From positions 4,464,001 to 4,528,000 of the forward strand of contig NZ_CP029758.2 in NCBI RefSeq assembly GCF_004006395.2: a stretch of DNA of 64,000 bases, written 5' to 3'. Under the pieces are notes generated by a model, which saw only the letters and a program-made list of their open reading frames with translations, searched no databases and had not been told where the DNA came from. This document shows, one piece after another, positions 58,624 to 64,000 of this stretch. The stretch's first letter is position 1. Each line of letters starts with the position of its first letter. The DNA comes from Clostridium sp. AWRP (lineage in GTDB: Bacteria; Bacillota; Clostridia; Clostridiales; Clostridiaceae). A program made the translations under genes and the position numbers.

Positions 58624-60066
58624 ATGAAAAAATTGAAACTTAAATCTGACAAAGTAATAACATTTTATGAATACATAATAAAAAGATTCTTATTTATAAT
58701 AATTTTATGTGTAGCATTAACATCAGTAATTTATTATGTATATTGTACAAATATAATGATAAATGATACAAAAGATGCCCTAAAAAAAGTTGCAGTAGCA
58801 TCCCAATATATTATAAATGGAGACGAACACGAAAAAATAACTACTTATACTTCAAAGCAATATAAAGAAATGTGTAATATCCTTACAGAATTCAGACGTA
58901 AAAGTAATGTATCTGATGTATATACTATGATAAAATCAGATAACTCACATACAAAGTTTGTACTTGCTTCCTATGATGCACAATCAACCTTTATGAAAGA
59001 TTATATGTTTAATGATAAAATGAAGTCAGCATACTATAATGGGAAAGTTACAGTTTTAGATACTCCTATTACTGACCTTGAAGGTACATTTTATTCAGCA
59101 TATGCTCCTCTTTATAATTCCAGGGGAAAAGTAGTAGCTTTAATTGGAGTAGATATATCAGCACAGGAAATAATAAATTTAAAACATAAAGTATTTATAA
59201 CATTTATTTTATTGTTTTTACTCACCTGTTTAATTGGAATACTTATTAGTTATTTCTCTGTTAAACCTATAAATAAGGTTATAAAATCATTAAATGGGCT
59301 TGTATTAAAAGTTTCACAGGGTGATTTCTCCTCAGACTTTGATGAATCTATTATTAAAATCAAGGAGATAAAAGATTTTACTCATACTATTAACACTATG
59401 AATAAAAACATAAGCTTTTTAATAAAAATAATTTCTCAAAATTCCAGAGAAATTGAATTAAAAGCAGAAAAATTGAACTCTTTAGTAGATAAAGTAAATT
59501 TATCTGCTCAAGTAATTACATCAATAGTTGAGGAAATGGTTTATACCTACGAAAATATAAGAAATTTTACTATAGAAACTATAAGAAAAAATAAAAATAA
59601 TTATACAACAAACCTTGAAAAAACTTATACTGGTTTTAAAAACTTAGTTGACAATTTCAATGAAGAAGTTAAAAAAGTTACTGACAACTTTAATAAGTTG
59701 AAACTTGTATGCTTAAATAATACAAAAAGCCCTGACACCAAACTTATTAAAAAGTATATGGATAATCTTGATAACGAATTAGAAGAGATAAATAACATGT
59801 TTAATCTGTCATTAGATATTTTACATGAACTAAATGCCAATGATATAAGAAATAATAAATTATCGGAAAACGAACTATTTAATTATAACAATAAAATAAT
59901 TGAAAAGTTTGACAAAGTCAATAGTGCTAATGTTTACATATCTGATGGCATAAACGATCAGGCAAAAGCAATTGAAGGAATTCTCGAAGAAATAGTAAAT
60001 TTAAAAGAGATTTCAAATAATTTAAATAAGAACCTTAAAAAAATTAACTACTATAAGAAAAGCTAA
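58624..60066 (+). CDS. Chemoreceptor-like membrane protein without MCP signalling hairpin
   Basis: 480 aa. Two membrane helices (about residues 18-42 and 192-215) flank a Cache-type sensor (FYSAYAPLYNSRGKVVALIG near its end), then a HAMP-like segment (SVKPINKVIKSLNGLVLKVS). The last 220 residues are coiled coil, but the invariant MCP hairpin (QTNLLALNAAIEAARAGE) is absent. So it cannot dock CheA/CheW in the normal way. CGGAGGG precedes the ATG. It may be a decayed MCP or an accessory receptor. A strong terminator follows. Confidence 0.7.
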   Translation: MKKLKLKSDKVITFYEYIIKRFLFIIILCVALTSVIYYVYCTNIMINDTKDALKKVAVASQYIINGDEHEKITTYTSKQYKEMCNILTEFRRKSNVSDVYTMIKSDNSHTKFVLASYDAQSTFMKDYMFNDKMKSAYYNGKVTVLDTPITDLEGTFYSAYAPLYNSRGKVVALIGVDISAQEIINLKHKVFITFILLFLLTCLIGILISYFSVKPINKVIKSLNGLVLKVSQGDFSSDFDESIIKIKEIKDFTHTINTMNKNISFLIKIISQNSREIELKAEKLNSLVDKVNLSAQVITSIVEEMVYTYENIRNFTIETIRKNKNNYTTNLEKTYTGFKNLVDNFNEEVKKVTDNFNKLKLVCLNNTKSPDTKLIKKYMDNLDNELEEINNMFNLSLDILHELNANDIRNNKLSENELFNYNNKIIEKFDKVNSANVYISDGINDQAKAIEGILEEIVNLKEISNNLNKNLKKINYYKKS

Positions 60067-60090
60067 TATTATATTTAGACAGTACTAAAA

Positions 60091-60134
60091 AGTACCATAT
60101 AAATTTCCAACCTGGAATTTTATATGGTACTTTT
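60091..60134 (+). terminator. Terminator after the chemoreceptor-like gene
   Basis: AGTACCATATAAATTTCC / GGAATTTTATATGGTACT, one mismatch in 18, then TTTT. It ends 28 bp before the insertion sequence. Confidence 0.88.
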
Positions 60135-60154
60135 AATCTAGCAAATATTTTAAT

Positions 60155-60162
60155 AGATATTA
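60155..60162. repeat. Target-site duplication, left copy
   Basis: AGATATTA, repeated at 61641-61648 on the other side of the insertion sequence. Confidence 0.8.
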
Positions 60163-61640
60163 GAGAGTGTTAGATTTTTTCTGTAAATTAGCTTTCTATG
60201 ATATTTTAGAAAGACAGCTATGTAAAAAATTATTTCTGTCTTAATTTCAAATATATAATTTAAAAATGAGTATGTCAATAACGCCTAAGAAAAAAGGCGT
60301 TATTTTTATAAAAATTTTATTCGGGAAGTCTGCCATCATACATTATGGATAGTTCACCATAAACCTTACCCCAGTTTCTGAGGACTGACGTCCATTTCTT
60401 AGTTGCCTCAAATGTTGCAAGATAAAGTGCCTTTAGAAGTGCAGTATCACTTGGAAATACGCTTCTTTGACTGTTTAATCTGCGGTATGTGCTATTAAGG
60501 CTTTCTATGGCATTCGTTGTATATATTACTTTTCTGACTTCTGGTGAAAATTTGAATATAGGGGTTATAGCATCCCAATTTTTCAACCAGCTTCGCATAG
60601 ATCCTGGATATTTATCATTCCACTTCTTAGTTACAATTTCCAGATTTTTATGAGCAGTTTCCTCAGATGGAGCCTGATATATACTCTTAAGATCCTTTGC
60701 AAAATCTTTCTTGTGTTTATAAGATACATATTTAAGTGTATTTCTTATCTGATGTACGATGCATCTTTGGTATTCTGTGTCCGGAAAGGACGCATTTATA
60801 GATTCTTTTATGCCAGAAAGACCATCTGCACAAAGTATGAGGATATCTTTAACTCCTCTGTTTTTAAGCTCATTTAAAACACCAAGCCAGTATTTGCTGC
60901 TCTCGTTCTCACCTATATTTATGGAAAGCACATCTTTTATTCCGGCATCATTTATTCCCATGATTATATAGGCCGCAAGTTTTTTTACTATACCATTATC
61001 TCTAACAGAAAAATGTACTGCATCTATGAAAACAATTGGATAAACTGTAGACAATGGACGCTGCTGCCACTGTTCAATCTCTGGTAATATGCGGTCTGTT
61101 ATGTTAGATATCATACTTTCACTTGCTTCAAAACCATATATGTCTTCAATAATTTCAGATATTTGTCTTGTAGTCATACCTTTTGCATACATCGATATTA
61201 TTTTGTCTTCTATGCTTGATATGTCCTTCTGGCGCTTTGCTACAGCCTGCGGCTGAAATGTACTGTTCCTATCTTGAGGTACATCAATCTCTACTTCACC
61301 ATATTTACTTCGTACTTTCTTGCTTTTCTTACCATTCCTGTAGTTAGCTTCATCTGAGCGTCCATACTTTTCATAGCCAAGATGGTTGTCCATCTCACCT
61401 TCCAGCATCTCCTGAAGAGTTCCTCCCAGTAGATCTTTCAGTGCATCTTGAATGTCCTCTGCAGATTTGATATCATACTCACTTATAAGAGAAGTTATAA
61501 TATTTCTCTTACCATCTGTCATTGGTTTTACCTTATAAACATCTTTTTTCCTTGCCATAAAAAAAGCCTCCTATAATTTTTATTTTATCATAGAAAGCTT
61601 TATGTTTTTATTTGATTTACAGACTTTTTATCACAGGCTC
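60163..61640 (-). mobile_element. IS256-family insertion sequence (1478 bp)
   Basis: The element is bounded by inverted ends: GAGAGTGTTAG...CTGTAAAT on the left and (reversed) GAGCCTGTGAT...CTGTAAAT on the right, 18 of 26 positions matching. Further inward, GCTTTCTATGATA occurs at both ends. AGATATTA flanks it on both sides as an 8-bp target duplication, the size expected for IS256. It carries one complete transposase. Confidence 0.85.
60317..61558 (-). CDS. IS256-family transposase
   Basis: 413 aa, intact. The DDE residues lie in VFIDAVHFS (about residue 180), ILCADGLSGI (about 246) and TTNAIESLNSTYR (about 353). NYRNGKKSKKVRSKYGEVEI and the CIVHQIRNTLKYV motif are typical of the family. 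The ATG lies next to GGAGGC inside the element. Because the frame is complete and the target duplication is perfect, the insertion is probably recent and possibly active. Confidence 0.96.
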   Translation of the reverse strand: MARKKDVYKVKPMTDGKRNIITSLISEYDIKSAEDIQDALKDLLGGTLQEMLEGEMDNHLGYEKYGRSDEANYRNGKKSKKVRSKYGEVEIDVPQDRNSTFQPQAVAKRQKDISSIEDKIISMYAKGMTTRQISEIIEDIYGFEASESMISNITDRILPEIEQWQQRPLSTVYPIVFIDAVHFSVRDNGIVKKLAAYIIMGINDAGIKDVLSINIGENESSKYWLGVLNELKNRGVKDILILCADGLSGIKESINASFPDTEYQRCIVHQIRNTLKYVSYKHKKDFAKDLKSIYQAPSEETAHKNLEIVTKKWNDKYPGSMRSWLKNWDAITPIFKFSPEVRKVIYTTNAIESLNSTYRRLNSQRSVFPSDTALLKALYLATFEATKKWTSVLRNWGKVYGELSIMYDGRLPE

Positions 61641-61648
61641 AGATATTA
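61641..61648. repeat. Target-site duplication, right copy
   Basis: AGATATTA, directly adjacent to the arcC stop codon (TAA at 61651-61649 on the minus strand). Confidence 0.8.
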
Positions 61649-62587
61649 TTACAAAGTAATTACTGTACCACTAAGACCTTTCATAGCAAGTGGTGCCTTT
61701 TCTAAAGAAGCAATTACTGATTTTCTTCCAGCTTTGCTAGTCGCAAACTGAACTGCAGCCTCTACTTTAGGAAGCATACTTCCTGGTGCAAAATGGCCTT
61801 CACTAGCTAAATTTTTTGCCTCTTCTACGGATATTTCTTTTAGCTCCTTCTGGTTTGGCTTTCCATAATTGATAGCAACACGATCAACTGCTGTTAAAAT
61901 AAACAGATAATCTGCATCTACAAGTTCTGCCAATTTGGCAGAACCAAAGTCTTTATCAACAACTGCTGGAATTCCTTCATAATCACCATCTTCATTTAAG
62001 ACAACAGGAATACCACCACCGCCGCAGGCAATTACTATAAATTCATGGTCAAGCAGGTTTAATATAGAATCTTTTTCTACAATATCAACTGGCTTAGGGG
62101 ATGCAACCATCTGCCTGTAACCCCTTCCTGCATCTTCTTTCATTACTAATTTAGGGTCTTCTTCCATCATCTTTAATGCTTCTTCTTTTGAATAAAATCC
62201 CCCAATTGGTTTTGTAGGACATTTAAAAGCCTTATCATTCTTATCTACTAACATTTGTGTTACTACAGTTGCCACATGCCATGGCATCCCCTGCTTCTTT
62301 AGTTCTTTTTTTAAGCCCTTTTGCAAATGATATCCTATATATCCCTGACTCATAGCCGTACACTCTGGTAGTTCAAACTTTGCAACTTTATCATTGTTAG
62401 CTGAAGCAATATCAAGTGCCAGACTAATCATTCCTACTTGAGGACCGTTGCCATGACTTATAATTATTTCATGCCCCTGTTTGATTAATCCAATTAAAGA
62501 TGGGGCTGCATTATCTATCATTTTTTGTTGTTCTATCGGAGTTTTTCCTAAAGCGTTTCCCCCAAGAGCAATCACAATTCTTGACAT
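61649..62587 (-). CDS. arcC: Carbamate kinase
   Basis: 312 aa. It transfers phosphate from carbamoyl phosphate to ADP, giving ATP, carbamate and then ammonia and CO2. IVIALGGNALGKTPIEQQ, ISHGNGPQVG, IACGGGGIPVV and VDKDFGSAKLA are the conserved substrate and nucleotide motifs. AAAGGAG precedes the ATG. It follows ptcA by 46 bp and completes the ATP-yielding agmatine pathway. Its natural downstream sequence is now displaced by the IS256 element. Confidence 0.95.
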   Translation of the reverse strand: MSRIVIALGGNALGKTPIEQQKMIDNAAPSLIGLIKQGHEIIISHGNGPQVGMISLALDIASANNDKVAKFELPECTAMSQGYIGYHLQKGLKKELKKQGMPWHVATVVTQMLVDKNDKAFKCPTKPIGGFYSKEEALKMMEEDPKLVMKEDAGRGYRQMVASPKPVDIVEKDSILNLLDHEFIVIACGGGGIPVVLNEDGDYEGIPAVVDKDFGSAKLAELVDADYLFILTAVDRVAINYGKPNQKELKEISVEEAKNLASEGHFAPGSMLPKVEAAVQFATSKAGRKSVIASLEKAPLAMKGLSGTVITL

Positions 62588-62633
62588 ATTTTTCTCCTTT
62601 ATTTGTACAAATTTCTATAGATAATTATTCCTA

Positions 62634-63650
62634 CTAGCCAATAGAATTTAGGACTACTTCCAATTCAGCTCTAGCCTTCATTTGTGCAACTTTATCTTCT
62701 TTTTTTGCATTTTGATTTAAGAAATATACAAGTAATCCTCTCATAGCTGTCAATCTGTTTTCACCTTCATCAAACACGATAGAATAATCAGCATCTATTA
62801 CTTCATCTACTACCTCTTCTCCTCTTGTTGCAGGTAGGCAATGCATGAATTTTACATTAGGGCTTGCTTTTGCCATCATTTCTTTAGTTACTTGATATTT
62901 AGGATAGAATATTGCCATTCTGTCTTCTTTAGAAAGTTCAGCATCATATAAACCATACCAAACATCAGTATAAACGAAATCTGCATCCTTTAATGCTTCA
63001 TCTTCGTTATCTGTAATCAATAATGAGCCACCAGATACTTTACAATTCTCTTCTCCAATCTTAGTAAGTTCTTTCTTTAATTGATAACCTTTTGGGCCAT
63101 ATTGAACGAAATGCATTCCTAATTTAGTTGTAATAAACATTAAGGAAGCACATACCTGAGTAGCATCTCCTACAAATACAACTTTACAATCTTCCAGTTT
63201 CTTTCCTTCTGGTAAATGTTCTGTCATAGTACAAATGTCTCCCATTTCCTGAGTTGGATGATTGTAATCAGACATACCGTTAATTACTGGTACTGTAGCA
63301 TTTTTTGCAAGATCAACTACGCTCTTATGTCTGTCTACACGTGCCATAAGGATATCTACTAATCTAGATAAAACACGGCTTGTATCCTCGATAGTTTCAT
63401 GTCCTCCTAACTGAATCTGACCTGGAGCTAAATACTGTGCATGTCCACCAAGTTGCTCCATTGCTGTTTCAAAAGATACTCTTGTTCTAGTTGAACTCTG
63501 TTGAAAAATCATTCCTAATGTTTTATGTTTAAGCAATTGTGGATAATATCCATTCTTAATACACTTTTTCAACTTTAAGGATAAGTTTATGATATCCATT
63601 AATTCTTCCTTTGTAAAATCATTTGTATCTATAAAATCCTTTACTGCCAT
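62634..63650 (-). CDS. ptcA: Putrescine carbamoyltransferase
   Basis: 338 aa. It phosphorolyses N-carbamoylputrescine to putrescine and carbamoyl phosphate. Carbamoyl-phosphate site SSTRTRVSFETAMEQLGGH, HPTQEMGD, and the amine-side motif MHCLPATRGEEV are present. HCLPATRGEEV and the long C-terminal helix favour putrescine over ornithine specificity (ornithine enzymes have HCLPAFH). Linkage with agmatine deiminase supports this. GGAGGAAG precedes the ATG; a sigma-54 promoter lies about 80 bp upstream. Confidence 0.9.
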   Translation of the reverse strand: MAVKDFIDTNDFTKEELMDIINLSLKLKKCIKNGYYPQLLKHKTLGMIFQQSSTRTRVSFETAMEQLGGHAQYLAPGQIQLGGHETIEDTSRVLSRLVDILMARVDRHKSVVDLAKNATVPVINGMSDYNHPTQEMGDICTMTEHLPEGKKLEDCKVVFVGDATQVCASLMFITTKLGMHFVQYGPKGYQLKKELTKIGEENCKVSGGSLLITDNEDEALKDADFVYTDVWYGLYDAELSKEDRMAIFYPKYQVTKEMMAKASPNVKFMHCLPATRGEEVVDEVIDADYSIVFDEGENRLTAMRGLLVYFLNQNAKKEDKVAQMKARAELEVVLNSIG

Positions 63651-63730
63651 TTTTTTCTTCCTCCTAAAAATTAATATTTTGTTATGAATTTTTTATTACT
63701 ACTTGTAAAAGTTTTCTCACATAACTATTT

Positions 63731-63746
63731 AGCAATATCCATGCCA
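63731..63746 (-). promoter_or_regulatory. Sigma-54 promoter of ptcA-arcC
   Basis: Minus strand TGGCAT-GGATA-TTGCT; GG and GC ten bases apart, one difference from the consensus. Confidence 0.82.
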
Positions 63747-63790
63747 AAAATTAATCATAAGGAAATGGCTATTTTACTGAAATACCATAC

Positions 63791-63816
63791 TTGAAATATT
63801 AAATAACTTATTTCAA
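63791..63816. promoter_or_regulatory. Candidate activator-binding dyad upstream of ptcA
   Basis: TTGAAATA and TATTTCAA, perfect inverted repeat with a 10-bp centre, about 45 bp upstream of the -24 box. The half-site also occurs upstream of aguD and of activator 1. Confidence 0.45.
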
Positions 63817-64000
63817 TTTGGGATGTGTCACAAAAATTTACTGTATTTAAATCAGTTCCTATATTTCAAAATGACATACATTTTTTATATATTAGAAATT
63901 GTACGCAAGTTTATTTGACATAACAATAAAATCTATTCCAAGCTAAAATGCTGCTTGTAAATAATTCCACTATACAAAAATAAAGCCTAGAATAACTTTT

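Larger units (their letters stand above)
63651..64000. other. Regulatory region upstream of ptcA-arcC
   Basis: 350 bp to the window end. It contains the sigma-54 promoter (63731-63746), the dyad TTGAAATA-N10-TATTTCAA (63791-63816) and TATTTCAAAATGACATA (63862-63878), candidates for activator binding. I see no gene start in either direction. Confidence 0.65.

Overview
The window is low-GC Firmicute DNA, most consistent with a strictly anaerobic Clostridium (sensu stricto). Supporting evidence: AT-rich spacers, strong AGGAGG ribosome-binding sites, frequent GTG/TTG starts, a clostridial fab/acc operon with FabK and FabT, the [FeFe]-hydrogenase maturase HydF and a TM1266-type hydrogenase regulator, a long clostridial-type glutamine synthetase, DnaD/DnaI-type replication proteins, and a GAFTGA-type sigma-54 activator pair. 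I cannot name the species from sequence alone.

Layout. 1-7.9 kb: 3' end of a PflX-like radical SAM gene, an XRE regulator with a degenerate S24-like domain, murI, glnA, a 2H phosphoesterase, a DUF1540 protein, murA, walJ/yycJ and a CxxH/CxxC mini-protein. 8-16.7 kb: a SEC-C protein, a DUF4434 surface protein, asnS, a TM1266-like regulator, a dUTPase-like protein lacking metal ligands, a YdcZ-type transporter, a LysR regulator, a 244-bp MITE-like hairpin and a subtilase. 16.8-28.6 kb: the fatty-acid operon on the minus strand (flavin oxidoreductase-fabT-fabH-fabK-fabD-fabG-fabF-accB-fabZ-accC-accD-accA-dehydrogenase), with no acpP but with a promoter overlapped by a FabT-like operator. 28.9-31.7 kb: dnaD-dnaI and a minus-strand tRNA cluster in which Asp-Val-Glu is duplicated. 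31.8-45.5 kb: housekeeping genes (PPDK-regulator-like kinase, CoA-binding protein, BaiN-like flavoprotein, acyl-ACP thioesterase, purA, FAD protein, a poly-arginine protein, aspA, hydF, an Nramp-like transporter, apbE, M18 peptidase). 45.7-51.5 kb: an MCP remnant, cupin, LysR/TauE pair, degenerate receiver, membrane protein and an intact chemoreceptor. 51.6-64 kb: an agmatine-fermentation region.

The best-integrated system is the agmatine deiminase pathway: antiporter (aguD), agmatine deiminase (aguA), putrescine carbamoyltransferase (ptcA) and carbamate kinase (arcC). It is split into two minus-strand units. Each has a sigma-54 (-24/-12) promoter, and two tandem sigma-54 activators lie between them. 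A third sigma-54 promoter precedes one activator and a fourth precedes an amidohydrolase gene. The activators share a 440-bp stretch of identical DNA that looks like gene conversion. An IS256-family element with an 8-bp target duplication sits immediately after the arcC stop codon.

The most unusual unexplained signal is a family of intergenic structured repeats (five copies: 8.9, 10.9, 32.7, 33.4 and 45.6 kb). They share a TTATCY...RGATAA-closed domain and a long hairpin, with compensatory changes between copies. I do not recognise them as any known RNA or mobile element. Coordinates of starts have been moved from the longest open frame to the best ribosome-binding site where stated.
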